From Bacteroidota bacterium (GTDB lineage: Bacteria > Bacteroidota > Bacteroidia > 2-12-FULL-35-15), in the NCBI GenBank assembly GCA_016722565.1, contig JADKIU010000002.1, positions 248,001 through 312,000 of the forward strand: a DNA stretch of 64,000 nt, read 5' to 3'. Position numbers and translations under genes: made by a program. This document shows, in pieces, positions 8,999-16,246 of the stretch. The notes beneath the pieces were generated by a model. That model was not told where the DNA came from. It searched no databases and saw only the letters and a program-made list of their open reading frames with translations. Within the stretch, counting starts at the first letter, position 1. Each line of letters opens with the position of its first letter.

Positions 8999-9022
8999 TT
9001 GCATTTTGAGCGGTCTGGACGG
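8999..9022. repeat. Right attachment-site repeat at the tRNA-Asp 3' end
   Basis: Identical over 24 bases to 4024-4047. It includes the 3' acceptor strand and part of the T stem of tRNA-Asp, so the tRNA stays complete after integration. Confidence 0.8.
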
Positions 9023-9084
9023 GACTCGAACCCGCGACCTCCTGCGTGACAGGCAGGCATTCTAACCAGCTGAACTACCAAACC
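9011..9084 (-). tRNA. tRNA-Asp (anticodon GTC)
   Basis: The minus strand folds as a full cloverleaf of 74 nt. The acceptor is GGTTTGG against CCAGACC with discriminator G, the anticodon loop is CTGTCAC (GTC), and the T arm carries GGTTCGAGTCC. CCA is not encoded. It is the target of the integrated element to its left. Confidence 0.95.
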
Positions 9085-9318
9085 TCAAAATAGTACAATT
9101 CTGAACGATATTCCTCAGAATTGGACTGCAAAAATAGCTGAATTTTTCATTCAACCAAAGAAATACTTCAAAAAATGGCAAATTTCCTCAGCTCCCTTGA
9201 TAATCAAAGGTTTATTTTAACCTTTTAACGGCTTTTTTCCCTCTTTATAGTGAAACTCTTTTCTTTTTATTCGAGTCATTACTGATAACCACTACGTTTC
9301 AAAATGGAAATAATGATG

Positions 9319-9326
9319 TATTTTTG
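9319..9326 (+). promoter_or_regulatory. -7 box (TATTTTTG) before the membrane-protein gene
   Basis: Exact TAnnTTTG match 17 bases before the ATG at 9344. No convincing -33 box is seen. The rest of 9085-9318 shows no gene. Confidence 0.4.
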
Positions 9327-9343
9327 GTGAAAATTATAAAAGA

Positions 9344-10093
9344 ATGAACATCACACTATTAATCATCGGACTTGTAATTGGCGGTATAGCTACGCTTGTA
9401 ACCGTTATATTTACTATTATTTCATTGGCAACAGGTAAAAACAAAAACGCAGGTGCTTGGGGTGCCGGTTTTGTTTTGGCTTTAACCATCTTAATATTAT
9501 CCATCTTTAGCCTTATCCGCAAAGTGGGTGAAAAAGTGAAAACCGGTGTGGAATGGTTGGAAGAACATAAAAATGACGGTTTAACTGTGGACTCCGACAA
9601 TGATGCATACAGCAAACAAGAACGTGCTTACTTTTTAGATAGCCTTATTAAATACACCAACCCAGCTTACGAAGGAAAAGTGCCTGCTGATTTTTACGAA
9701 AATAAAGTTGCTGAAAAGCAAGCAGACGGCAAAATTATTGTTCCGTTTTTATATCCTTTGTCTATCCGCTATTCACCCAATGAATTTACTGGTGAAATCA
9801 TCAGTGATGTGAACGATACGGTTTACCTGAAAAATATTTCTACAATGGCATTTGATGAAAATTTTGCAATTGCAAAAGTCGACAATGCCGGTGATACTCA
9901 ATTATTAAAAGAAGGGCGTGGCGAAATCGAATACATCTTGTTTGACTTACGTACCCGCGAATTTTTACAATTTACAAGCGAACAACAATTGCTTGAAAAA
10001 GCAGGGAAAATTGGATATACAGGCTCTCAAACCCTTATCTATTTGACGGATTTATACAGAGGTTGGATTGATACGCTGAACTTTGATTTCTAA
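9344..10093 (+). CDS. Hypothetical membrane-anchored protein
   Basis: The 249-aa protein has two N-terminal membrane segments (LLIIGLVIGGIATLVTVIFT and GAGFVLALTILILSIFSLI). A soluble domain follows from about residue 65 (VEWLEEHKNDGLTVDSDND, then PADFYENKVAEKQADGKIIV and RGEIEYILFDLRTREFLQF). I know no family for the soluble part. It is followed by a CPBP protease gene that begins inside its last codons, so the two are probably translated together and the protease may act on, or with, this membrane protein. That link is inference from position only. Confidence 0.6.
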   Translation: MNITLLIIGLVIGGIATLVTVIFTIISLATGKNKNAGAWGAGFVLALTILILSIFSLIRKVGEKVKTGVEWLEEHKNDGLTVDSDNDAYSKQERAYFLDSLIKYTNPAYEGKVPADFYENKVAEKQADGKIIVPFLYPLSIRYSPNEFTGEIISDVNDTVYLKNISTMAFDENFAIAKVDNAGDTQLLKEGRGEIEYILFDLRTREFLQFTSEQQLLEKAGKIGYTGSQTLIYLTDLYRGWIDTLNFDF

Positions 10094-10874
10094 TTTATTT
10101 TCAACCGCTTTTCATTCGGCTGAAAAAGCAATCAAGAAAGATTCCAAGCCCGATTACAAAGTAATGCTGATTTGCATTACTGTTGCTTTTTCACTTTCCA
10201 TGATTAAATACTTGGGCGATCCCAAGTTTTTGGTCACCTTTTTAAAGAATGTCGGTTCCGATTCACTCGCCAATTCGTTCGAAAATTTAACAACCATCAA
10301 TCCCAACGCTGAGTTGTATCGATTGGTGTATTGGGCATCCAATGTTATTTTCTTTTATGTGGTGCCACCTTTTCTGTTGATCAAATTTGCGTTTAAAGAA
10401 AGCTTTGCTGAATATGGTTTGAGTTTTAAAGGTGCATTCAAAGACAATAAAATTTATCTCATCATGCTACTGGTGATGATTCCATTGGTCTTGTTTTTCT
10501 CCCGCACCGAAAGCTTTCAGGCGCGTTATCCCTTTTATAATCTTCAACCCGGAGAATCGGTATATCCGAATTTAATTATCTGGGAAATCGTTTACTTTAT
10601 TCAGTTTTTTGCCTTGGAGTTTTTCTTCCGTGGCTTTATGGTGCATGGAACAAAACAACGTTTTGGATTTTACTCTGTTTTTGTGATGACGATTCCGTAT
10701 TGTATGATTCATTTTGGAAAGCCATTTCCCGAAACCATTGCTGCAATTATTGCCGGAGTGGTACTTGGAACATTGAGTTTAAAGAGCAGAAGCATTTGGT
10801 TGGGTGTTGCGATTCATTATAGCGTTGCAATAACGATGGATGTATGTGCGCTTTGGCAGAAGGGTCTTTTGTGA
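10083..10874 (+). CDS. CPBP-family intramembrane metalloprotease
   Basis: This is a polytopic protein of 263 aa with six or more hydrophobic segments. It carries the CPBP (CAAX-protease/bacteriocin-processing, PF02517) signatures: Glu and Arg in LEFFFRGFMVHG, His in CMIHFGKP, and a C-terminal GVAIHYSVAITMD supplying another conserved His. The family cleaves membrane-embedded substrates, often for processing or self-immunity; the substrate here is unknown. The start is a TTG at 10083 that overlaps the previous stop by 11 bases. The next in-frame ATG (about 10164) would remove the first 27 residues but keep the catalytic core, so the exact start is uncertain. Confidence 0.8.
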   Translation: MISNLFSTAFHSAEKAIKKDSKPDYKVMLICITVAFSLSMIKYLGDPKFLVTFLKNVGSDSLANSFENLTTINPNAELYRLVYWASNVIFFYVVPPFLLIKFAFKESFAEYGLSFKGAFKDNKIYLIMLLVMIPLVLFFSRTESFQARYPFYNLQPGESVYPNLIIWEIVYFIQFFALEFFFRGFMVHGTKQRFGFYSVFVMTIPYCMIHFGKPFPETIAAIIAGVVLGTLSLKSRSIWLGVAIHYSVAITMDVCALWQKGLL

Positions 10875-10897
10875 TGTAATGTGGATGGTGTGCACTT

Positions 10898-10983
10898 GTC
10901 ATTCCGACCATAGTGGAGGAATCTTGCACAATTTTAATTCTAGTTTCCATCGGGAAAGATTTCTCCACTATGGTCGAAATGAC
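10898..10983. repeat. Dispersed palindrome, member 1
   Basis: Arms of 28 bases (10898-10925 and 10956-10983) are near-perfect inverted repeats beginning GTCATTCCGACC and ending GGTCGAAATGAC. The palindrome lies between two convergent genes and could act as a bidirectional terminator or mRNA stabiliser. Confidence 0.7.
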
Positions 10984-11009
10984 AAACAAAAAACATTGCA
11001 GTAAGGATT

Positions 11010-12506
11010 TTACTCAACCTCCGCAATAGCAATCAGCAGCTTCTCCAATTTCAATTTCATTTCAGTAGGAGTACAGTCGTAATTATTTGCTATTAACGAA
11101 AAACAAAGCATCTCCCCATTTTTGTTCTTTACATAACCGGTGTAACCTCTGGCACGCGTAATGTAACCGGTTTTAGCGCGCATGTTGTTTTCGCAAAAGG
11201 TACCTTGGCATAAACTACTCATAGAACCCGATTTTCCGGCAATAGGTAATGAATTATAAAAAGAAGTAAAGTTCTTATCGGTAGCCATCAACCGCAAAAT
11301 TTGTGTTTCTGTTTTGGTGGTGATTGCATTTGCTCTCGCTAATCCACAGCCATCATTCATGAAAAATCCACTTACATCCACACCTTTTGCTTTCCAGAAA
11401 TTGGTGATAATCATGGTCCCTTCTGATTCTCTTCCGAAGCCTGTTTTTTTGTAGCAGATGTATTTTAATAAATGTTCGGCATATAAATTCAAACTTTTTA
11501 GATTGGTCCAGTAAACAATTTTTTCAAGAGTAGGAGAGAAGGTGCTGAAAAGTGTGGTTCGCTTTTTTGCATCATACTCAACGGTTTTAAAACCATCTAC
11601 TTTTTTTTCTGTTAAATCGCTGTCCTTTTCTGCTCGGATGGTAGTAGTAGGTTTTGAAATTTTAATTCCTGCTTTGCGCAATGCAATTTCCAATTGACGT
11701 GCGCAAAATAAAGCAGGATCCGGAATCGAACCATCCACTTCATAATTTGTTTTGTTGGCTGGAATGGTACCTTGAACCGTTCTGTAATTGGAATAGGACG
11801 AACCAAAAATAAACGCATTGTCGTCACTCCCGCCCGAGGTAACACGATTTACCAAAACCATATTGTCGATTGTAGGTTCTACAGACGTAATGAGGGTTTC
11901 AGATCCAGCTGCACCTGATTTAAATTTTGCGGTGTATTTATTATCGTGATAGGTTAATCCGCAAGCGCCTGCTCCGAAATAGTTACCCATGTCACCCCAA
12001 ATCCATTGAGTGGGTGTCATGTTATCTTCAAAGATACTGGCATCACCAACAATTGCACCTTCAATACTTTTAATGCCTTTTGCTTTTAGCAGAGCCGCCC
12101 ATTTTTGAACGATGGTAGTGCTGTCTTTTTTATCTTTAAAAAATTCAGATTCCAATGTTGGATCGCCACCGCCAAGAATATAAAGGTTGCCTTTTAAGGT
12201 TCCGGAAACAGTATCAAGTGTACCGTCATATTGAATTTTTGTTTCAAATTTAAAATCACTGCCAAGGATAGAAAGTGCAGCTGCAGTGGTTACAATTTTG
12301 AGGGTACTGGCAGGTACTAGACTTAAATGTGAATTGTATTCAACAATGGCGGAGTCTTTCTTTGTGTTCATCACACAAATGCTCCAAGTAGCATGTTGTA
12401 ATGCTTTGTCTCTTTTGAGCGTTTCTATTTCAGCAGTCAGCTTTGATTTTTGTGCAAAGGAGAAGCCTGAAAGGAAAATGAATAAAAGTAAATAAAAGTA
12501 CTTCAT
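11010..12506 (-). CDS. dacB: D-alanyl-D-alanine carboxypeptidase/endopeptidase (PBP4, S13 family)
   Basis: This is a 498-aa exported protein with signal peptide MKYFYLLLFIFLSGFSFAQ. The three penicillin-binding motifs are present: SxxK as STLK with Ser67 in LVPASTLKIVTTAAAL, SxN as SLN in NLKSLNLYAEHL, and KTG in MRAKTGYITRARGYTGY. The long insert between SxxK and SxN (about residues 95-320) is typical of class C PBP4. The enzyme trims pentapeptides and cuts peptidoglycan cross-links in the periplasm and is usually not essential. The box often seen as DGSGLSRxN reads DGCGLARAN here, which is not one of the catalytic motifs. It is transcribed alone or at the end of the pterin dehydratase group. 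Confidence 0.92.
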   Translation of the reverse strand: MKYFYLLLFIFLSGFSFAQKSKLTAEIETLKRDKALQHATWSICVMNTKKDSAIVEYNSHLSLVPASTLKIVTTAAALSILGSDFKFETKIQYDGTLDTVSGTLKGNLYILGGGDPTLESEFFKDKKDSTTIVQKWAALLKAKGIKSIEGAIVGDASIFEDNMTPTQWIWGDMGNYFGAGACGLTYHDNKYTAKFKSGAAGSETLITSVEPTIDNMVLVNRVTSGGSDDNAFIFGSSYSNYRTVQGTIPANKTNYEVDGSIPDPALFCARQLEIALRKAGIKISKPTTTIRAEKDSDLTEKKVDGFKTVEYDAKKRTTLFSTFSPTLEKIVYWTNLKSLNLYAEHLLKYICYKKTGFGRESEGTMIITNFWKAKGVDVSGFFMNDGCGLARANAITTKTETQILRLMATDKNFTSFYNSLPIAGKSGSMSSLCQGTFCENNMRAKTGYITRARGYTGYVKNKNGEMLCFSLIANNYDCTPTEMKLKLEKLLIAIAEVE

Positions 12507-12526
12507 TATAAATGTTTGTTGCGAAG

Positions 12527-12612
12527 CGTCATAGCGAGGAAGAATGACGAAGCAATCTCATTTGAGCTTTCTTGAGATTGCCACGTTCGAGAAAAGCTTA
12601 CTCGCAATGACG
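12527..12612. repeat. Dispersed palindrome, member 2 (degenerate)
   Basis: It starts CGTCATAGCGAGGAAGAATG and ends with TACTCGCAATGACG; the inner arms GCAATCTCA and TGAGATTGC also pair. It is the same family as 18803-18886 with more mismatches, located between dacB and the pterin dehydratase gene. Confidence 0.65.
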
Positions 12613-12646
12613 TTCTAAATAGTGTATTTAAATTTTCTTAACGTTT

Positions 12647-12901
12647 TTATCTATCAAACTTAGAACCACCATCAAAAAGGGCATCAATCTTTTTAGCCAA
12701 TTTATAATCTTTATCGGTAACGGTATTACCTTCATCGTGTGTGTTTAAAGAGATGGTTACTTTATTATACACGTTGCTCCAGTTTGGATGATGGTTCATT
12801 TTCTCTGCCTCAAAAGCTACTTTCGTCATAAAACCAAAAGCATCCACAAAGTTTTTGAATCCAAATGTTCTTGTTAGTGTATTGTTTTCTTCGTTCCACA
12901 T
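12647..12901 (-). CDS. 4a-hydroxytetrahydrobiopterin dehydratase (pterin carbinolamine dehydratase)
   Basis: A complete small PCD-fold protein of 84 aa. The family core is FVDAFGFMTKVAFEAEKMNH, then HPNWSNVYNKVTISLNTHDE (conserved His-His, Trp and later His), then VTDKDYKLAKKIDAL. The enzyme dehydrates 4a-hydroxytetrahydropterin to recycle the cofactor of aromatic amino acid hydroxylases. It may also serve molybdopterin enzymes, so presence here does not prove phenylalanine hydroxylation. It is a little shorter than usual (about 95-100), lacking part of the first strand, and starts at an ATG with no better upstream choice. It lies downstream of the thioesterase gene, separated by a 9-bp repeat array. 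Confidence 0.88.
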   Translation of the reverse strand: MWNEENNTLTRTFGFKNFVDAFGFMTKVAFEAEKMNHHPNWSNVYNKVTISLNTHDEGNTVTDKDYKLAKKIDALFDGGSKFDR

Positions 12902-12940
12902 AATGTTAGTTTTTAAATATATTTTACTTTAGCACATCAT

Positions 12941-12976
12941 CACCTAGTCACTTAGTCACCTAGTCACCTAGTCACT
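12941..12976. repeat. Short tandem repeat of CCTAGTCAC-type 9-mers
   Basis: About four copies of a 9-bp unit (CACCTAGTC and variants with TTAGTC) lie between the thioesterase stop and the next gene. The same unit forms a longer array at 14571-14645. Confidence 0.85.
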
Positions 12977-13405
12977 TTATGTCCCAATCTGCACCACCGC
13001 CATCGTCAATCGGCTTACACATATCAACTTCTCTTTTTCATCTTTAATTTCAATTGCCCAAACATGTGTTTTTTTTCCAATATGAATGGGTTTTGCTTCC
13101 GCATAAACAAAACCATTGGTGCCTGGACGTAAATGGTTGGCATTAATATCCAAACCCACACAAAAGTATTTACTGTTGTCTACAATCAGATTGGAACCGA
13201 TGCTTCCCAATGTTTCAGCCAAAGCAACAGATGCTCCACCGTGTAAGATTTTCATTGGTTGAACGGTACGGTGATCAATTGGCATACGCCCTTTTATGGA
13301 GTCTTCCGTAATCTCAGTAATCTCTATTCCAATAGCTTCTGCCATTGTGCCTTTTTCCATCCATGCTATATCAGCAATCGTATAGGGTTTAAACCAAATG
13401 CTCAT
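12977..13405 (-). CDS. Hotdog-fold acyl-CoA thioesterase (PaaI/MenI-like)
   Basis: The 142-aa single-domain protein carries the hallmark helix region HGGASVALAETLGSIGS, preceded by RMPIDHRTVQPMKIL and followed by DINANHLRP and KKTHVWAIEIKDEKEKLICV, as in YbdB/YdiI/MenI-type thioesterases. These hydrolyse aromatic or acyl-CoA thioesters; the menaquinone intermediate 1,4-dihydroxy-2-naphthoyl-CoA is the usual substrate in menaquinone users, which Bacteroidota are. No men gene is nearby, so the substrate cannot be fixed from context. Soluble, cytoplasmic, probably a tetramer. The gene ends at the edge of a 9-bp tandem repeat. Confidence 0.85.
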   Translation of the reverse strand: MSIWFKPYTIADIAWMEKGTMAEAIGIEITEITEDSIKGRMPIDHRTVQPMKILHGGASVALAETLGSIGSNLIVDNSKYFCVGLDINANHLRPGTNGFVYAEAKPIHIGKKTHVWAIEIKDEKEKLICVSRLTMAVVQIGT

Positions 13406-13522
13406 CGTAATTATAATTTAGATAAAGTTAGGAAGAATTTATTTATGGAATCCGTTTATCTTTTGCACCTAAGAGATGTAATTTTTTAAAACTATATTCG
13501 TTGTACCTAAAAAAAATCAGCC

Positions 13523-14467
13523 ATGACCCCAAAACTAATTTTAGCAGCATTTGTCTCCTTATTGATCTTACCATCTTGCGGAGGACGCGGTTCCAACTTT
13601 GATGCGGAAGCAATACTAAACGGAGGTTTCGAATCCTCAATGGCCGAATCGGCACCACCACCACCGCCTCCACCACCTCCTGGAGTGGTTGAAACAGTTA
13701 AGTTTACACCTCCAGTTACTTCAGAAGAATATGATAAATCTGAAGCGGGTTCTGCAAATGCTTCCGGCTTAACATCCACAACTACCGTTGCCTCAGCTCC
13801 AATTAAGATGGCTGAGAAAATCAAAAAAACAGCTGATGTCGACATTTCTGTTGAGGATTATAAAGTTGCTCGTGCAGCCATCGATAAAATTGTAAAAACA
13901 GGGAATGGCTATATCAGTGGAGAGAATGAACAAAATTCTACGTATAGTATTTCCAACGCGATGACCATTCGTGTGGCAAACAAAGATTTTGATGCCATGG
14001 TCTCCAACCTTGCTGGTGTTGCTAGTCATGTGAATTCAAAAAATGTATACATGGAAGATGTAACGGCTGAGTTTGTTGATATTACTGCTCGTTTAAAAAC
14101 AAAGAAAGAAGTTGAAAAGCGTTATTTAGAATTGTTGCAAAAAGCAGTGAAAGTAACGGATATCTTAGAAGTAGAAGAACATTTAAGAGGAATTCGTGAA
14201 GAGATTGAGGCGAAAGAAGGTCAGTTAAAATTGTTGAACGACCAAGTTGCTTTTAGTACCATCAACTTAAATTTTACACAAAGTTTTGAATACACACCAC
14301 AAGATGAACCGGGCTTTTTTGGTAGAATGGGGAAAGCATTTGGAAACGGTTGGAAAGGTTTTCTATCCTTTGTAATCGGATTGGTTTACGTTTGGCCGTT
14401 ATGGTTAATTCTGGGATTAACCACCTATTTTGTTGTGAAGTTCATCAAGAAGAAGTTGAAGAAGTAA
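13523..14467 (+). CDS. DUF4349-domain lipoprotein
   Basis: The 314-aa protein has a lipoprotein signal with lipobox LPSC (MTPKLILAAFVSLLILPSC). After a low-complexity stretch with nine consecutive prolines (about residues 44-52) come the DUF4349 features: KIKKTADVDISVEDYKVARA, GNGYISGENEQ, MTIRVANKDFDAMV, then coiled coil (RYLELLQKAVKVTDILEVEE, IREEIEAKEGQLKLL), and a C-terminal membrane helix (GFLSFVIGLVYVWPLWLILG) with a KKKLKK tail. Having both a lipobox and a C-terminal helix, it may bridge the membrane surface. Function of the family is not established. It is monocistronic and faces convergent plsC across a palindrome. Confidence 0.85.
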   Translation: MTPKLILAAFVSLLILPSCGGRGSNFDAEAILNGGFESSMAESAPPPPPPPPPGVVETVKFTPPVTSEEYDKSEAGSANASGLTSTTTVASAPIKMAEKIKKTADVDISVEDYKVARAAIDKIVKTGNGYISGENEQNSTYSISNAMTIRVANKDFDAMVSNLAGVASHVNSKNVYMEDVTAEFVDITARLKTKKEVEKRYLELLQKAVKVTDILEVEEHLRGIREEIEAKEGQLKLLNDQVAFSTINLNFTQSFEYTPQDEPGFFGRMGKAFGNGWKGFLSFVIGLVYVWPLWLILGLTTYFVVKFIKKKLKK

Positions 14468-14486
14468 ACGGCTTCTATTTGAGTCT

Positions 14487-14560
14487 GTCATTTCAAGGAA
14501 CGAAGCAATCACCTGCAAAGGAACATTACGCAGGTGATTGCTTCGTTCTTCGAACTGACG
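14487..14560. repeat. Dispersed palindrome, member 3
   Basis: Inner arms GAACGAAGCAATCACCTG (14498-14515) and CAGGTGATTGCTTCGTTC (14531-14548) are perfect complements; the outer parts are GTCATTTCAAG and CGAACTGAC. It lies between convergent genes, where it could stop transcription from both sides. Confidence 0.75.
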
Positions 14561-14570
14561 TTATGTTAAA

Positions 14571-14645
14571 ACCTAGTCACCTAGTCACCCAGTCACCTAG
14601 TCACCTAGTCACCCAGTCACCTAGTCACCTAGTTACCCAGTCACC
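14571..14645. repeat. Tandem array of 9-bp unit CCTAGTCAC
   Basis: Eight or so copies of CCTAGTCAC with CCCAGTCAC and CCTAGTTAC variants. The array runs into the 3' end of the acyltransferase gene, so its last codons (Lys-Val-Thr-Gly-stop) are written in repeat sequence. Confidence 0.9.
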
Positions 14646-15985
14646 TTTTGATATTCTTCCTTCGCCTTATCAAACTCTGCTATCAACAATTCTCTTTCAG
14701 AGATAAGATTCGAAATGTAGACACTCTTTTTATAAAACAACATGAGCAATAACCATTTGTTTTTTATTTTGGTGACCGCATAATAATACCAATAAGTAAA
14801 TACTCCAAACAGTGGGAGTGTAGTTGCATAAACAATGGTAATGATGTTGTTGTCGAAATACTTATTCACGAGGAAAATCTGAATCGTATAGAAGATGATA
14901 AATGTAAACATACCGGTTACCATGGCAATCGGGCCGCGAAACTCTTTTGATTTGATGGCATTTTCGGCAATCAATGCCGGAATTTGAAATGGTAAATAGT
15001 TATTGATTAACCCATAAAGATAAAATGGAAAACCAACAACAATGGTAAACAACGCTAAGATATTGCTCCCGAAAAAGCCTTTGTTCTTCATGTTTCTGGC
15101 AATGTCAATGTCTTCGATACCCAAATAATGAAGCTTGCTAAAATAGTCGTCAATACGCAATCGCAAGGATTCAACCATTTCCGGTTTATGTACGGAGAAA
15201 TATTTTACCGACTCAAATATATTTTTTGTTATAGTGAAGTCGGCTACCTGATCATTTTTTGAAAAACCACTGTCCTTCGTAAGTTTGTATTTGTAGAGTG
15301 TTTCTACATTTTTTACCAACTCATCCGTTTTATCATCTTCAATTGCAATCACCAAACCTTCCAGCTTCATTCTGATTTTTTCGGTGAGCATTTCTACAGC
15401 TCTGAAATTGTCTTTTTCGTATTCTGCTTTGTAATCAGCTACTTTGATGGGTTCGTCAATATTCACAAACACATCTTTATTGAAGCGGTGAGGGTTTACA
15501 TAATTTAATCCGATAGTAACGATGTTGGAGCCCAATTGAAAATTATTGTTGGCTTCAGCACCCATAACAATTCTCGCAGCACCGGTTTTGATTGGTCGTA
15601 GCTTTCGTTCTGTTATACTAATACCTTCGGGAAACATTAAAATGGCGCCTCCTTTTTCCAGATGCTCATAACATTTTTTGAACGTTTCTTGATTTTTACT
15701 CATCTGTGAGGGATCGTCCTGCTTGCGATACACCGGTATCATATTGAGTTTGGGAAGAAACCATTTTGCAAAAGGAGATTTAAATAATTCACCTTTTGCT
15801 AAAAAGAAAACTTTTCGATCCAGCAAGGTTGCAATCACAATAGGGTCTAAAAATGTACTAGGGTGATTGGCTAAAACCAATAAAGGTCCTTTTTCAGGAA
15901 TCAGCTTTTTGTTTTGTAAGGTAATTGAACGGAAGAAAATTCGTACCGTTGTGCGCATTAATATTTTTAGGAGAGCGTAGAGCAT
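14633..15985 (-). CDS. 1-acyl-sn-glycerol-3-phosphate acyltransferase-like protein (PlsC family)
   Basis: The N-terminal half (residues about 30-210) is a PlsC domain: the active His41-x5-Asp47 in LANHPSTFLDPIV (one residue longer than the textbook Hx4D, which from memory is frequent in Bacteroidota), the substrate box FPEGIS near residue 120, and TGAARIVMGAE. The second half has no acyltransferase motif. It holds a helical stretch and four hydrophobic segments (about residues 305-410: ILALFTIVVGFPFYLYGLI, GMFTFIIFYTIQIFLV, ITIVYATTLPLFGVFTYWYY), so the protein is anchored in the inner membrane. It should acylate lysophosphatidic acid or a related acceptor in phospholipid synthesis. At 450 aa it is much longer than simple PlsC (about 240), so the substrate may be unusual. 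Confidence 0.85.
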   Translation of the reverse strand: MLYALLKILMRTTVRIFFRSITLQNKKLIPEKGPLLVLANHPSTFLDPIVIATLLDRKVFFLAKGELFKSPFAKWFLPKLNMIPVYRKQDDPSQMSKNQETFKKCYEHLEKGGAILMFPEGISITERKLRPIKTGAARIVMGAEANNNFQLGSNIVTIGLNYVNPHRFNKDVFVNIDEPIKVADYKAEYEKDNFRAVEMLTEKIRMKLEGLVIAIEDDKTDELVKNVETLYKYKLTKDSGFSKNDQVADFTITKNIFESVKYFSVHKPEMVESLRLRIDDYFSKLHYLGIEDIDIARNMKNKGFFGSNILALFTIVVGFPFYLYGLINNYLPFQIPALIAENAIKSKEFRGPIAMVTGMFTFIIFYTIQIFLVNKYFDNNIITIVYATTLPLFGVFTYWYYYAVTKIKNKWLLLMLFYKKSVYISNLISERELLIAEFDKAKEEYQKVTG

Positions 15986-16201
15986 GGTTGAAGAATATCA
16001 CCGCAAGTTAAACAAAATAAATTCTTGCCGAAACCTTAAGTATTAGTGCTTTGATAAGTTTTAATATTTTGATTGTCAGTGTTTTAATGCGAATTGTTTG
16101 TAGTGGTTCTATCCCGAAACCTAATTTATCAAGGCTGTAAAATTGCTTTTCACTTATATATGTTATAGGTTTGGTATTCACAACAATAAAACACTGCTAC
16201 T

Positions 16202-16226
16202 ATGAAATGCGAAGCATTCATGAATT
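16202..16226 (+). promoter_or_regulatory. Conserved 5' leader block, copy 1
   Basis: The 25 bases starting ATGAAATGCGAAGCATTCAT differ at two positions from 20292-20316. In both places the block starts exactly 45 bases before a gene that begins ATGAGTAAAAA. It holds a short frame MKCEAFMN-stop. A shared leader with a regulatory or mRNA function is inferred. Confidence 0.5.
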
Positions 16227-16246
16227 AAACTAAAACTACAAAAACT

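Noticed and set aside
8872..9081. Frame reading MVVQLVRMPACHAGGRGFES on the minus strand
   Set aside because: It is the translation of tRNA-Asp and flanking DNA, a usual artefact.
11010..12506. Loss of an active-site Ser in PBP4 (DGCGLARAN in place of DGSGLSRxN)
   Set aside because: The catalytic SxN motif is SLN elsewhere in the protein, and SxxK and KTG are intact, so activity is not in question.
14571..14645. CRISPR array
   Set aside because: Units of 9 bp in direct contact with no spacers and no cas genes.
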